Positions 52,257 to 61,363 are shown, numbered from the stretch's first letter. The stretch: DNA of 64,000 nt from Rhizobium sp. CIAT894 (GCF_000172795.2 NZ_CP020947.1:2545001-2609000); one strand, 5' to 3'. Notes: generated from the sequence alone by a model not told the origin. Translations and numbers: made by a program.

Positions 52257-53702
52257 TTAATTTTTCTGGAATTTCGTGTGGCCTGATACTTCCGCCCCCG
52301 CCCCTGCCGGCAATTGCAGGAAGCGCAGCGACGAGGCGACGCCGATTGCGCCGACCACGACGAAAGCCCAGCGAAAGTCGGCAAGGACGAGATTGCCGAC
52401 GCCCCTGAAAGCCGAGGAGATGTTGAGCACAGCCGCAGCCACCGCGACGCCGAGCAGCATCGACACCTGCTGCAGCATGCTCGACAGTGTCGAGGCCGAG
52501 CTGCGCTGCGCCGGGCCGATATCGGCAAAGGCAAGCGTATTCAGCGCGGTAAATTCCATCGACCGCGACAGACCGGCAAGAAAAAGCAGCGCATGGATTA
52601 AAAACTGCGGTGTAGCAGGCGAGAGAAAACCGCAAGCGACGATCGAAAATGCCGCGATCAGCCCGTTGAGCACCAGCACCGTGCGGAAGCCGAAGAACCG
52701 CAGGAGCGGCGTCGTCACCGTCTTCATGCCGAGATTGCCGAGGAAATAGACGAGCAGATAGGCGCCGGCGGCAATCGAACTCAGCCCGAAGCCGAGCTGG
52801 AACAACAGTGGCAGCAGGAACGGGGTCGCATTGATCGCCACCCTGCAGGCCGTGCCCGCCGACAGCGTCGACATCGAGAAGGTCTGAACGCGGAAGGCCG
52901 AAAGGTCGAGCAGCGGATTGTCGACGGCGAGGAAATGCCGCGTCGCCATGACCGACAGCACGATGCCGGCTGTCAGCATCGATATAACAGGCAAGAGACC
53001 GCCGTCCCATTTGACCGAAAGCTCCAGGGCGGCAAGCAGGAGGGTCAGCCCGGCAGCACTGAGGACGAAGCCTGCGAAGTCCAGCCGGCCGGGATCGGTC
53101 TCCCGCTGTTCCGGCACGAAGCGCAGCACCAGCCCCATGCCGAGAATGCCGATCGGAATATTGATGAGGAAGTTCCAATGCCAGCTGGCATAGGTGGTGA
53201 TGAAGCCACCGAGCACCGGGCCGATCACCGGCGCCGTCAGCGCCGGCCAGGTGATCAGCGCGATCGCCTGGACGAGTTCGGACTTGCGGGCGTTCTTCAG
53301 CACGATAATGCGCCCGACCGGCGTCATCAGCGCGCTGCCCGCCCCCTGCAGCGCGCGCCACAGCACGAATTCCGTGAGGCTGCCTGACAGACCGCAGAAC
53401 AGCGAGGCGCCGGTGAAGACGGCGATCGACATCAGAAAGATACGGCGTGCGCCAAAACGGTCGCCGAGCCAGCCCGAAAGGGGAATGAAGGCGGCCATCG
53501 TCAGCATGTAGACGGTGATGCCGATGCTCATCGACACCGGCTGAACGCCGAAGCTCGTCGCCATCTGCGGCAGCGAGGTGGCGACGATCGTGCCGTCGAG
53601 GATCTGCATGAAGAAGGAGACTGCGACGACCAGCGCCACGATTTTCGCCTGGCGGCCGCCTGCCGCCTTTTGCCCGTTTTCGCTCGTCTCTGCCGTGGTC
53701 AT
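52257..53702 (-). CDS. DHA2-family (EmrB/QacA-like) MFS exporter
   Basis: 481 residues, about 14 membrane segments. FFMQILDGTIVATSLPQMAT carries the family motif D1, and GWLGDRFGARRIFLMS is MFS motif A. It probably exports drugs or lipophilic compounds by proton antiport. ATG 53702 is well placed; the frame continues upstream in non-homologous sequence. No periplasmic adaptor (EmrA) gene is next to it, so its outer-membrane partner is unknown. Confidence 0.9.
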   Translation of the reverse strand: MTTAETSENGQKAAGGRQAKIVALVVAVSFFMQILDGTIVATSLPQMATSFGVQPVSMSIGITVYMLTMAAFIPLSGWLGDRFGARRIFLMSIAVFTGASLFCGLSGSLTEFVLWRALQGAGSALMTPVGRIIVLKNARKSELVQAIALITWPALTAPVIGPVLGGFITTYASWHWNFLINIPIGILGMGLVLRFVPEQRETDPGRLDFAGFVLSAAGLTLLLAALELSVKWDGGLLPVISMLTAGIVLSVMATRHFLAVDNPLLDLSAFRVQTFSMSTLSAGTACRVAINATPFLLPLLFQLGFGLSSIAAGAYLLVYFLGNLGMKTVTTPLLRFFGFRTVLVLNGLIAAFSIVACGFLSPATPQFLIHALLFLAGLSRSMEFTALNTLAFADIGPAQRSSASTLSSMLQQVSMLLGVAVAAAVLNISSAFRGVGNLVLADFRWAFVVVGAIGVASSLRFLQLPAGAGAEVSGHTKFQKN

Positions 53703-54187
53703 GGGTCTGCCAATGAAAATTCCGGATGGCGGCGGGCAAGCGGGGAGGAAGCCGATCGGAGATCTGCCGCGTGAGGGACGCGGATTTGAAAAGCCGCGCC
53801 TGGCTGAATACGCCCGTTGCATCAGGCCGGAAAGGCTAAATCTCGCACTGTGCGAGAATATTCCCGGATGCGCACGGGTGCGGCGCAACGCCCTAAAGAA
53901 AAAGCCCCGCCGGAGCGAGGCCAAGTTTGCACCGCTCCGGGAAAACAGGAACGGCGTTGAGGTCCATAGCCCGTGCCCCATCCCGCAGCGAGGCCATATT
54001 TCGCCGGATCGGTACGCTCCCGAATGAAAATTTGCGATTCATCAAAGATCGACACCACTCTGGCCGCCCGCGACACTGGCCCTTTTGAAGCCGCTGGCGT
54101 ACCCGTCATCAACCCGTGGGAGGCCGGGGTCTGATGCATTCGAGACCGGCAGAGCGGCAGCGCGAAAAACCGACGGGCTCATAAGAA
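53703..54187. other. Gap upstream of the DHA2 exporter
   Basis: About 485 bp with only short frames that have no recognisable product. It holds the terminator at 53896-53942 and the promoter of the exporter gene, which is not evident. Confidence 0.5.
53896..53942 (-). terminator. Terminator after the esterase pair
   Basis: On the minus strand CCGGAGCG (53940-53933) pairs with CGCTCCGG (53917-53910), followed by CGGGGCTTTTTC. It lies downstream of the esterase gene ending at 54188. Confidence 0.65.
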
Positions 54188-54916
54188 TCAGATATAAAGC
54201 GGCGCCATCTTGCGCCAGGCGCCGGCACGGTGGGCGCGTCCATCCCAAACATGCAGCTGGTGGCGAATATTCTTTTCGCCGAGCAGACGGCTGAGATAGC
54301 GATTATTGTCGAGGAAGGGATCGGCGTCGCCGATGGTGAGCACGATGTCGATCTCGCGCAGCCTGTCGAGCCGCCAGTCCGAGCCGAGGCCCGGCAGGAA
54401 ATGCGTCGGCGTGTGGAAATAGACGCTGTCGTCGTAATAGCCGTCGAACAGGTCGCCGAAGGATTCCACTTTCATCGTCAGGTCGTAGCGGCCGGAAAAG
54501 GCGACGAGCTTGCGGAACAGATGCGGATGGCGGAAGACGAGGCTCGCTGCCTGGAAAGCGCCGAGACTGCATCCATGCGCGATGGTGCAGTCATGCGGGT
54601 TTTTCGCCGCCATCAGCGGCAGCACCTCGTTGAGGATGTAATCCTCCAGCGCCGCATGCCGGCGGATGCGCTCGGCCGGATGACGGTGGAAACCGTAGAG
54701 GCTGTCGGCCGCGAGACCCTCAATGCAATAGAGTTGGAGATGACCGGCCTGCGGCTTTTCCGTGAGGCTTTCGACCAGGCCGAGCTGCTCATATTCAAAA
54801 AAGCGCCCCTCCCGCGTCGGAAAAACCAGCACCTTGGCGCCGGCATGGCCGAACACCAGCATCTCCATGTATCGATGCAGACGCTGACTGTACCAACGGA
54901 GATATTCGCGGTTCAT
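54188..54916 (-). CDS. Alpha/beta-hydrolase, esterase family
   Basis: 242 residues with the nucleophile Ser in AHGCSLGAFQAASLVFRHP, an acid in IVLTIGDADPFLDNN and the catalytic His in WDGRAHRAGAWRKM. The fold matches the esterase D/putative esterase group. It overlaps the end of the deacetylase-like gene by 4 nt (54913-54916), so the two are co-translated and may act on the same ester. Confidence 0.85.
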   Translation of the reverse strand: MNREYLRWYSQRLHRYMEMLVFGHAGAKVLVFPTREGRFFEYEQLGLVESLTEKPQAGHLQLYCIEGLAADSLYGFHRHPAERIRRHAALEDYILNEVLPLMAAKNPHDCTIAHGCSLGAFQAASLVFRHPHLFRKLVAFSGRYDLTMKVESFGDLFDGYYDDSVYFHTPTHFLPGLGSDWRLDRLREIDIVLTIGDADPFLDNNRYLSRLLGEKNIRHQLHVWDGRAHRAGAWRKMAPLYI

Positions 54917-55872
54917 GGCACCCTGAAGAACTGTCCGATCTTGTCGCGGAGAACCGCCTCTTGCTCAGCGTTTCCAAGGTAATCGAAATGACCGGCGTCC
55001 AGGATGAAGATTTCATTATATTTCGGTATCGAATTGGCGACAGCGAACTGACAGGGCGGCGCAACGGCAGGATCGAAAAGGGCAACTGCCGTCAGCATCG
55101 GCACCGTGATCCGACGCGCAGCGGTCGCCGCATCGTAGAAGTGCAGCGTCTCCAGCACATTTCCATGTTCCGCCTGATATTCCTGCACCGATTGAGCGCT
55201 GCCGACACTCGGCAGCTTGAGGCGCAGGGGCTGATGGCCGAAGCTCGGCAGCGCCAGATGCCCGCGGTCGATACGCTGGTCATAGGCGATCGCCATTGCC
55301 CCGACGCCGCCGCCAAAGCTGATGCCGCTATAGCCGATATGCCCTGAAAGCCAGGGATAGAGCGCGACAAGAGTCGAGACGGCCAGCCAGATATCCTCGA
55401 CGCAGCCGCCGATAATATAAGCGTCCGGCTTGTCGATATCGTACAGCACATGCCAGGAGGGATTTTCGGAAATCGGCGGATGGCTGCTCAGCGACAGCCC
55501 GCGGCAGCAGGGAAAGATGAGCGCCGTTTCCTTGACCGGCAGGTCGAAATCCGGGCGGTCGCGCCCGCCGTAGCCATGCCCGACGACGAGGCCGCGCCGC
55601 ACCTCCTGCGCGCGCGGCAGAAGCAGCCAGCCGCCGATTCGAAACGCGTCCGTGGAGAAATAGACGAGATCGAGCACGTGCCAGTCGGGATGAGTGAGTT
55701 CGCTGCGGGAAAGCACCGGCTGCGGATCGACCGTCAGCGCCTTGCGATAACGCGCCTCCCAGAATGCGTCGAAACCGTCGGGCTCCTCCGGCGGCTCGAT
55801 CGCCAGAAGCTCTTCAAGCCGCATGCCGTAGGTCGGATCGAAGTCAAAGGGATGTGTCGTAGGAATACTCAT
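54913..55872 (-). CDS. Acetylxylan esterase / cephalosporin-C deacetylase-like hydrolase
   Basis: 319 residues: a cap with FWEARYRKALTVDPQPVLSR, an oxyanion region with GLVVGHGYGGRDRPDFDLPV, nucleophile Ser in IGYSGISFGGGVGAMAIAYD, Asp in LTAVALFDPAVAPP and His in ILDAGHFDY. It belongs to the AXE1 group, which removes acetyl groups from sugars. ATG 55872 begins the family-like part; the open frame further upstream is low-complexity. A downstream esterase overlaps it. Confidence 0.85.
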   Translation of the reverse strand: MSIPTTHPFDFDPTYGMRLEELLAIEPPEEPDGFDAFWEARYRKALTVDPQPVLSRSELTHPDWHVLDLVYFSTDAFRIGGWLLLPRAQEVRRGLVVGHGYGGRDRPDFDLPVKETALIFPCCRGLSLSSHPPISENPSWHVLYDIDKPDAYIIGGCVEDIWLAVSTLVALYPWLSGHIGYSGISFGGGVGAMAIAYDQRIDRGHLALPSFGHQPLRLKLPSVGSAQSVQEYQAEHGNVLETLHFYDAATAARRITVPMLTAVALFDPAVAPPCQFAVANSIPKYNEIFILDAGHFDYLGNAEQEAVLRDKIGQFFRVP

Positions 55873-56129
55873 GTGAGATTTGTCCCGTGAAACGGCCGGC
55901 TGCGCAAGGCTCTGCCGGCACCGCGGACAAAAGCCTGCCGTCACCGTTTGCAGAACAGAAGGACGTGATGCCGCCCCCCCCAACCTCAAGAGATGCGGGT
56001 AGAGATGAAGCACACCCTCGAGAACAAGCCCTTTGCTGACGCTCCGCACACTCGCGGGTCCGCCGATCGCTAGGGGCCGTGGACTCTTGGGATTCCCAAA
56101 GGTGAGCAAATCAGATTCAAGACTGTCTT

Positions 56130-56519
56130 TTGGAGGCAGTCATGGGTGTTTTAGATCGTCTCATTCTTCGAGATGACCAGTGGGAGCGGATGTCTCGTCA
56201 TATTATTGGCGACGATCGCACGCGCGGTTCGTCTGGACGTGACAATCGCATGTTTGTGGAAGCGGTCTTGTGGATCGTGCGGACGGGTTCGCCCTGGCGC
56301 GATCTGCCGGAGGTGTTCGGTGATTGGAACAGCGTGTTTCGCCGCTTCAGCCGCTGGAGCCAAAAGGGTGTCTGGTGGCGTGTCTTCGAAGCGATGTCGG
56401 AGGATACCGACTTCGAATATCTGATCGTCGACAGCACTATTATTCGCGCCCACCAGCACGCCTCCGGCGCAAAAAAGGGGCTGAAGATTAGGCCCTTGGT
56501 CGTTCCCGCGGCGGCTTGA
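56130..56519 (+). CDS. IS5-family transposase, first frame
   Basis: 129 residues, the N-terminal half: LRDDQWERMSRHIIGDD, MFVEAVLWIVRTGSPWRDLP and the first catalytic Asp in YLIVDSTIIRAHQHAS. The frame leaves the transposase at AAAAAAGGGG (56471-56480), the slippery site, and runs on to TGA at 56517. A -1 shift should join it to the second frame, but see the TAG at 56489. Confidence 0.88.
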   Translation: MEAVMGVLDRLILRDDQWERMSRHIIGDDRTRGSSGRDNRMFVEAVLWIVRTGSPWRDLPEVFGDWNSVFRRFSRWSQKGVWWRVFEAMSEDTDFEYLIVDSTIIRAHQHASGAKKGLKIRPLVVPAAA

Positions 56520-56902
56520 GCACCAAAATCCATATGGCCGTGCGTGGCCTTGGATGTCCCGTTCGTTTCATTCTGACCGCCGGTCAGAAAGGCGATGCAC
56601 CGCAAGCCGATCTCCTGATCGAAGACCTGCCAGCCGAGGTCGTCATGGCCGATACGGCCTATGACAGCGACCGGCTACGCAAACTCATTGCCGACAAGGG
56701 CGCGCAAGCGGTTATCCCGAACAACCCCTCGCGTGCCAAGAAGTATCCGCTCGACAAGGAGCTCTATGCTCAGCGCTATCTCGTCGAATGCTGCTTCTCG
56801 AAGCTCAAGCAGTTTCGACGCATCGCCACGCGATATGAGAAAACCGTTCGAAACTACAAAGCCATGATCGCTCTGGCCGCAACAATCTTATGGCTCAGAT
56901 AA
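56516..56902 (+). pseudogene. IS5-family transposase, second frame (separated by a nonsense codon)
   Basis: 128 residues with STKIHMAVRGLG, the second Asp in VVMADTAYDSDRLRKL and the Glu in VECCFSKLKQFRRIATRYEK. The reading frame continues upstream to the slippery site as ALGRSRGG, but TAG at 56489-56491 replaces the Gln codon usual at this point (EDQALGRS in relatives), so a -1 shift would stop at once. The element is probably inactive. Confidence 0.8.
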
Positions 56903-56919
56903 GTGTCCACAGATCCTAG

Positions 56920-57024
56920 AGCATGATGCCGAAAGTGTGAGCGGTTTTCGGACGACATCATGCCCTAACTCTTTAATTTAGAACAGGATTCAGATTTTAG
57001 GCCGACCGGGCCTAAAATCATCCT
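56920..57024. repeat. REP-like repeat next to the IS right end
   Basis: GAGCATGATGCCGAAAGTG, the GCGGTTTTCGG core and CATCATGC form one hairpin; ATTTTAGGCC/GGCCTAAAAT at 56993-57017 makes a second. It lies between the IS and the methyltransferase stop codon. Confidence 0.75.
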
Positions 57025-57025
57025 G

Positions 57026-57643
57026 TTAGCCTCGATCGAAACGGCTGACCTCAAGCCCGCTGCCGACCGGCAGCAGCACGCTCGATATACCCGGTTTGGC
57101 GCGGACGGCCTCGCCGTAGCGCCTCACATCGTCGCCTCCCGGACGCAGCATATTGTCGGCGACGATGATCGCCCCCGGATTGAGCCTGGGATAGAAGGCC
57201 TCGAGGCAGGGAACGTAAAGATCCTTCCAGAGATCCACGAGTACGAAATCGATGCCTTGCGAAAGCTCGCCGATCATCTGAACGGCGTCCCCGATCTTGA
57301 ATTCAATATGATCGGCGAGACCTGCCTTGACGGCCATGTCGCGCGCATAAGCCGACTTGTAATCATGCATTTCCATGGTGATCAGCCGGCCGCCGGAGGC
57401 GCGCGCGGCTGCCGCCAGCCAGATCCCGGAATAACCGAAGGAGGTGCCGAGTTCGAGAATGGTCGGTGCCTTCAGGCTTCTGGCAAGGATATTGATGAAC
57501 TGCCCCGTCTCTGGCCCGACCGCGCGCAGCCGCTGATCCTGTCCGCCGTCGCGGCCGCCGGGAGGCAGCTCGCGCGGGCTGGTGCGCTCCGTCGCGATCA
57601 TCGTGTGATAGGTGTCGAGCACGTCCTGGATTCTGCCGTCCAT
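57026..57643 (-). CDS. SAM-dependent O-methyltransferase
   Basis: 205 residues of the methyltransferase 3/24 family: ILELGTSFGYSGIWLAAAA (SAM motif I), ITMEMHDYKSAYARDMAVKA, FVLVDLWKDLYVPCLEAFYP and IIVADNMLRPGGDD, where the Asp residues bind metal. ATG 57643 has GGAGA six nt upstream; ATG 57655 is an alternative. The substrate is unknown. Confidence 0.88.
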   Translation of the reverse strand: MDGRIQDVLDTYHTMIATERTSPRELPPGGRDGGQDQRLRAVGPETGQFINILARSLKAPTILELGTSFGYSGIWLAAAARASGGRLITMEMHDYKSAYARDMAVKAGLADHIEFKIGDAVQMIGELSQGIDFVLVDLWKDLYVPCLEAFYPRLNPGAIIVADNMLRPGGDDVRRYGEAVRAKPGISSVLLPVGSGLEVSRFDRG

Positions 57644-57923
57644 TATCTTCTCCATGCCCGCCCGCGCGAAATTCTGCCCGTCGATCGGCCGATCATTGCC
57701 CGATCGAAACAGCACCGGAAAGTTAAACTTTGGCAATCATTGCCATTGCCCGCTCCCCTTCGGTTGCGCATGCCGCCATCCTCGGCTAGATCAAACCGCA
57801 ATGGCCGGGTCACCCGGCCACGTAAGCGTTAACGTCACTCAACGCGTATGATCGAACGGCTTTGCGGCTTCGATCTGCGCGACTGTGTCCTGCGGATCGA
57901 GCTTCCAAGCCCCGGAAGGACAC

Positions 57924-58694
57924 ATGGATAACAATCAACTCAAAGAACCCGCTTCAACCGCCCCGGGCATCGAACGGGTTCGCCACGACACCCGGCGGCG
58001 CAGGCTCACGGTCGAAAGCGTCGTCGACATCACCCCCGGCATGCGCCGCATCACGTTGACAGGCGACGACCTCGCCGATTTCACCAGCCTTGCGCCCGAC
58101 GACCACATCAAGATCTTCGTCCGTGCTGCCGATGGCAACGAAGAACGCCGTGACTACACCCCGCGCCGCTATGACAATACCGAGCGCAGATTGACGATCG
58201 ACTTCGCCCTGCACGAGGCAGGCCCGGTGACACGATGGGCGATCGAAGCACGCTCCGGCGACAGGCTCGAAATCGGCGGACCAAGGGGCTCCGCAGTGGT
58301 GTCCGCGACGGTCAAACGCTGGCTGCTGATCGGCGACGAAACGGCGCTGTCGGCGATCGGCCGCCGGATCGAGGAGAGTGCGGCCGGAACCGTCATCACC
58401 GCCATCGCCGTCGTCACCGGCCCGCTGGAAGAGCAAAGCTTCGGCACTCGTGCCGAGCTTGATATCCGCTGGGCGCACCGGCCTCTATCGCAGGCAACCG
58501 ATGCCACAGCACTTCTGAAATTCCTGAGCACGGTCGATATCCAGCCGGAGACCTTCGTCTGGGTCGCGGCGGAAGCCTCGGTGACACGCGATATCCGCGC
58601 CTATCTCCTTGAACGAGGCTACCCGCTGAGCTGGATCAAGGCATCCGGCTATTGGGTGTTCGGCAAGGCAGATACGACGGAAAAATTCGGTTAG
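57924..58694 (+). CDS. Siderophore-interacting protein (FAD-dependent ferric reductase)
   Basis: 256 residues of the SIP family: an FAD domain with DDHIKIFVRAADGNEERRDY and TPRRYDN, and a C-terminal NAD(P)H-like domain with VKRWLLIGDETALSAIGRRI and FVWVAAEASVTRDIRAYLLE. It reduces ferric siderophores in the cytoplasm. GGAAGGACAC precedes ATG 57924. No iron transporter is adjacent. Confidence 0.9.
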   Translation: MDNNQLKEPASTAPGIERVRHDTRRRRLTVESVVDITPGMRRITLTGDDLADFTSLAPDDHIKIFVRAADGNEERRDYTPRRYDNTERRLTIDFALHEAGPVTRWAIEARSGDRLEIGGPRGSAVVSATVKRWLLIGDETALSAIGRRIEESAAGTVITAIAVVTGPLEEQSFGTRAELDIRWAHRPLSQATDATALLKFLSTVDIQPETFVWVAAEASVTRDIRAYLLERGYPLSWIKASGYWVFGKADTTEKFG

Positions 58695-58768
58695 GCCGCC
58701 TGACGCCGAGACCGGCCGCCGCCTACCGAAACGGCGTCGGCCGCCCGCGTGAAAATCGCCAAACAACG

Positions 58769-58797
58769 TTGCGATTTAATCGGATACGATATATAAT
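58769..58797 (+). promoter_or_regulatory. ohrR promoter with embedded OhrR-type operator
   Basis: TTGCGA (58769-58774) and TATAAT (58792-58797) are 17 bp apart. The spacer holds CGATTTAATCGGATACG (58772-58788), the palindrome also found twice near ohr. OhrR binding would occlude the promoter. Confidence 0.8.
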
Positions 58798-58828
58798 TGC
58801 GAAACCCTAAACCCGATAGGATATTCCG

Positions 58829-59326
58829 ATGCCCGCATCCAAAGCCGCAAAACAGCCTGCATCCATCTCTGCGAAAATTGGTGGTGACGGCCGGAGGCTT
58901 TCGAATTTCCTGTGCTTTGCCGTCTATTCGGCCAATCTCGCTTTCGGCCGCGCCTATAAACCGATCCTGGACGCACTGGGCCTGACCTATACCCAATATA
59001 TCGCACTGGTCGCCCTCTCCGAAGAAGACGACCAGACAGTCAGCATGCTGGGGGAAAAGCTGTTCCTTGAATCCAATACGCTGACGCCGATCCTCAAGAA
59101 GCTGGAGTCGGTTGGCTATCTCACGCGCCATCGCGATCCCGCCGATGAACGGCAGGTCCGCGTGAGCCTGACGCCGGCCGGGCGCAATCTCCTCCTGGAC
59201 GTCGACCCCAGCGGCACACTGGTTGCCGCCACCGGCCTCGGTGACGATTTCCCCGTCGTGCAGAAATCGGTGACGCGGCTGCGCGACAACCTGTTGCAGG
59301 CGCAGGCCGAACCAGAAAAATCATGA
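58829..59326 (+). CDS. ohrR: Organic-hydroperoxide sensor OhrR (MarR family)
   Basis: 165 residues. The peroxidatic Cys29 lies in LSNFLCFAVYSANLAFGRAY, as in OhrR, and TYTQYIALVALSEEDDQTVS leads to the winged helix (LFLESNTLTPILKKLESVGY). It represses ohr until the Cys is oxidised by organic peroxides. Its promoter carries the same palindrome as ohr, so it is probably autoregulated. ohr is 1.6 kb away on the other strand. Confidence 0.93.
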   Translation: MPASKAAKQPASISAKIGGDGRRLSNFLCFAVYSANLAFGRAYKPILDALGLTYTQYIALVALSEEDDQTVSMLGEKLFLESNTLTPILKKLESVGYLTRHRDPADERQVRVSLTPAGRNLLLDVDPSGTLVAATGLGDDFPVVQKSVTRLRDNLLQAQAEPEKS

Positions 59327-59335
59327 TCGCGGCAC

Positions 59336-59764
59336 ATGTCGGCACGTGGTGACATGTCCGAGATCGCAATCGGCGCCTTGGTTGGAAACGGCGGGGTTCT
59401 TCTCGCCAGGCGAAATTCTGAGCGCAGGACGCATCCGGATCGGTGGAGCCTGCCGGGCGGCCATGTTGAGAGCGGCGAAGACGCTGAGGCGGCCATGCGC
59501 CGGGAGTTGCAGGAAGAAATCGGCGTGACGCCGCAGCGCTGGCGGTTTGCCGGAAAATTCATTTCAGAAAGCCCGCCCGGGGCATCCGCCGTCTTTCATG
59601 TCTATCACGTCGACCGATGGCACGGTGTTCCCAATCTCGTCGACGACGAGCACACCGCGCTGAGATGGTTTACCGCTGCGGAGATAGAATGCGAGACCGA
59701 GCTGGCGCCGTCTCAACTCGTTGAAATGCTCTTAAGCCTACTGGGGTCGGAAGCGAGCCGATAG
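59336..59764 (+). CDS. Nudix hydrolase
   Basis: 142 residues with a complete Nudix box from Gly42 to Gly63 (GHVESGEDAEAAMRRELQEE, matching GX5EX7REUXEEXGU). It hydrolyses a nucleoside diphosphate linked to another group; the ADRGWRF-type features of MutT are absent, so the substrate is unknown. It starts 10 bp after ohrR on the same strand, so it is likely co-transcribed and under OhrR control. ATG 59354 is an alternative start. Confidence 0.88.
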   Translation: MSARGDMSEIAIGALVGNGGVLLARRNSERRTHPDRWSLPGGHVESGEDAEAAMRRELQEEIGVTPQRWRFAGKFISESPPGASAVFHVYHVDRWHGVPNLVDDEHTALRWFTAAEIECETELAPSQLVEMLLSLLGSEASR

Positions 59765-59813
59765 GCATGATGACACGGAATTAGACCCGGCCGAGACGAC
59801 ACGCCACCTCAGC

Positions 59814-60860
59814 CTACAATGCCAACGGCCGGGCCACCTGCGCAAGCGCGCCCTCCTCCATCATCGCGGCCGCCCTGGCATAACCGCCGCCCATTCCATC
59901 GAGGAAATGCAGATGCGAATCCGGCCGGCCTGACGGCACAAGGCAGGTCATCAGCGCATGCGATTGCCGATGCAGACCGAAATCGATCTCGCCGCGCGTC
60001 CGCGCCGCAATGAGGATGGCTTCGACGCTGTCGATCTCATCCGCGGTGCCGTCGAGCGTCAGGCGCAGGCCGTCATCGAATTTGCGGAAATCCGAATGGG
60101 AGGCGACCTCCAGCCAGCGTTCTGCATCGACCTGCTTCGCATTGCCCCTCGCTATGCCGGCACCTCCGGAAAGCGGATGGGACCGGCGCGGCGCAGCATC
60201 GAAGACGGCAAGCACGCACTTCGCCAGCGCGGCAAAAACCTCCGGGTGCGTGTGGTCGCGCGGCTCGACCAGCAACGACAGTATCTCGCCGCGTTGGCTC
60301 GGGAACGGCGCCCAGTCGCAGCTCAAGCCTGTCAGGTCAGGCCTCATCGCATAACGGCCGGGCTTGACCAGAAAGCGACCCTTCTTGATCTGCTGCCCCG
60401 CCCATTTGAGCCCGCCGCCGGCAAACATCGCATAGGTGGCGCGCTCGGAAGCAGCATAGCGTGCGGTCCTGACATCTCGCCCGTTCGCGCGGATTTCGCC
60501 GACGGTAACGAGCCCGACGCGCAGGTCGAGATGAAGATCGGCTTTGGCGAAGCCCGCAACATCACGCAAGGCCGATGTCGCGGCCATGATACCGCTCGCC
60601 GGCAAGGCGAAGGCCGCTCCGTCTCCGCGAAACACGAAGGGAAAATCGAACGAACCCCAGGCATTGCCCAGCGCGGCGATGATCGATGCGCCAGCGTAGT
60701 TGACGTCTTCATAGCGCCCCGATCGGATCGCCGCGGTCGAGCTGACAACGTCGGTGATGCCGATCAGCCAATCGTCAGGCAACGGCTCATAGACATCGGG
60801 ATCGAGCATAAGCGAAAACTCGTCTTGGGCCCGGTGCGGCCCGACGTGGCTGTTGATCAT
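59814..60860 (-). CDS. DUF3095 protein, possibly a divergent nucleotide cyclase
   Basis: 348 residues matching DUF3095. WLIGITDVVSSTAAIRSGRY and FPFVFRGDGAAFALP resemble the metal-binding strands of class III cyclases (compare LLADLRNFT and KFMGDSVLAIF in the protein at 25457). Asp37 and Asp80 are 43 residues apart, nearly the 44 of that cyclase. A C-terminal domain of about 150 residues has SSS-like MTCLVPSG. Activity is an inference. Confidence 0.75.
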   Translation of the reverse strand: MINSHVGPHRAQDEFSLMLDPDVYEPLPDDWLIGITDVVSSTAAIRSGRYEDVNYAGASIIAALGNAWGSFDFPFVFRGDGAAFALPASGIMAATSALRDVAGFAKADLHLDLRVGLVTVGEIRANGRDVRTARYAASERATYAMFAGGGLKWAGQQIKKGRFLVKPGRYAMRPDLTGLSCDWAPFPSQRGEILSLLVEPRDHTHPEVFAALAKCVLAVFDAAPRRSHPLSGGAGIARGNAKQVDAERWLEVASHSDFRKFDDGLRLTLDGTADEIDSVEAILIAARTRGEIDFGLHRQSHALMTCLVPSGRPDSHLHFLDGMGGGYARAAAMMEEGALAQVARPLAL

Positions 60861-60967
60861 GGCAGGTTCTCCGGATCGGCAGGTTTGGCTGTTGGCTCGG
60901 AAACGGGTCTGCCGCCGATCGGCAGACCCCCGCTTGAAGGTGACGGCACGAGGCCCGCCCTCCCCGT

Positions 60968-61363
60968 TCAGACAAGCTTGGTTTCGACGTCGATATTCCC
61001 GTGGACCGCCTTGGAATAAGGGCAGATGCCATGGGCCGCCTCGATCAGTTCCTCAGCGATTTCGCGATCGATGTCTGCAAGGCTGACACTGAGCCGGGCG
61101 CGCAGGAAGTATGAGCCGTTATCGCCGTTGAGCGTAATCTCGGCATCGACCTCGGGACCGGCTGGCAACGTGATCTTCCGCTGCGCGGCGGCGAGCTCGA
61201 TAGCGCCGATATAGCAGGCCGACCAGGCCGCGCCGAAGAGGTTTTCGGCAGCCGGATGCGGCTGCGGCAGCTTGATGTCGAGCGTGCCATCGTTGCTGCG
61301 TGCAGAGCCGTTGCGACCGCCGATGATGTGGGTCTTGCCGGTGAAAAGAAGCTTCTCGGTCAT
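60968..61363 (-). CDS. ohr: Organic hydroperoxide resistance protein Ohr
   Basis: 131 residues of the OsmC/Ohr family with the redox pair Cys50 (AAWSACYIGAIE) and Cys114 (AHGICPYSKAVHGNID). It reduces organic hydroperoxides with lipoylated protein as donor. AAAGGATATC precedes ATG 61363. Its promoter is bracketed by two OhrR-type palindromes. Confidence 0.95.
   Translation of the reverse strand: MTEKLLFTGKTHIIGGRNGSARSNDGTLDIKLPQPHPAAENLFGAAWSACYIGAIELAAAQRKITLPAGPEVDAEITLNGDNGSYFLRARLSVSLADIDREIAEELIEAAHGICPYSKAVHGNIDVETKLV

Larger units (their letters stand above)
56070..56919 (+). mobile_element. IS5-family insertion sequence
   Basis: About 850 bp flanked by CTAG at both ends (56070-56073 and 56916-56919). 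Near the ends are imperfect inverted repeats with the core GTGGACTCTT (left) and GTGGACACTT (right, inverted). It carries a two-frame DDE transposase. Length, CTAG target and frameshift arrangement fit the IS427-like group of IS5. The right end abuts a REP-like repeat. Confidence 0.88.

Noticed and set aside
53822..54139. 105-codon minus-strand frame between the exporter and the esterase
   Set aside because: It runs through the terminator hairpin and has no ribosome site or recognisable product.
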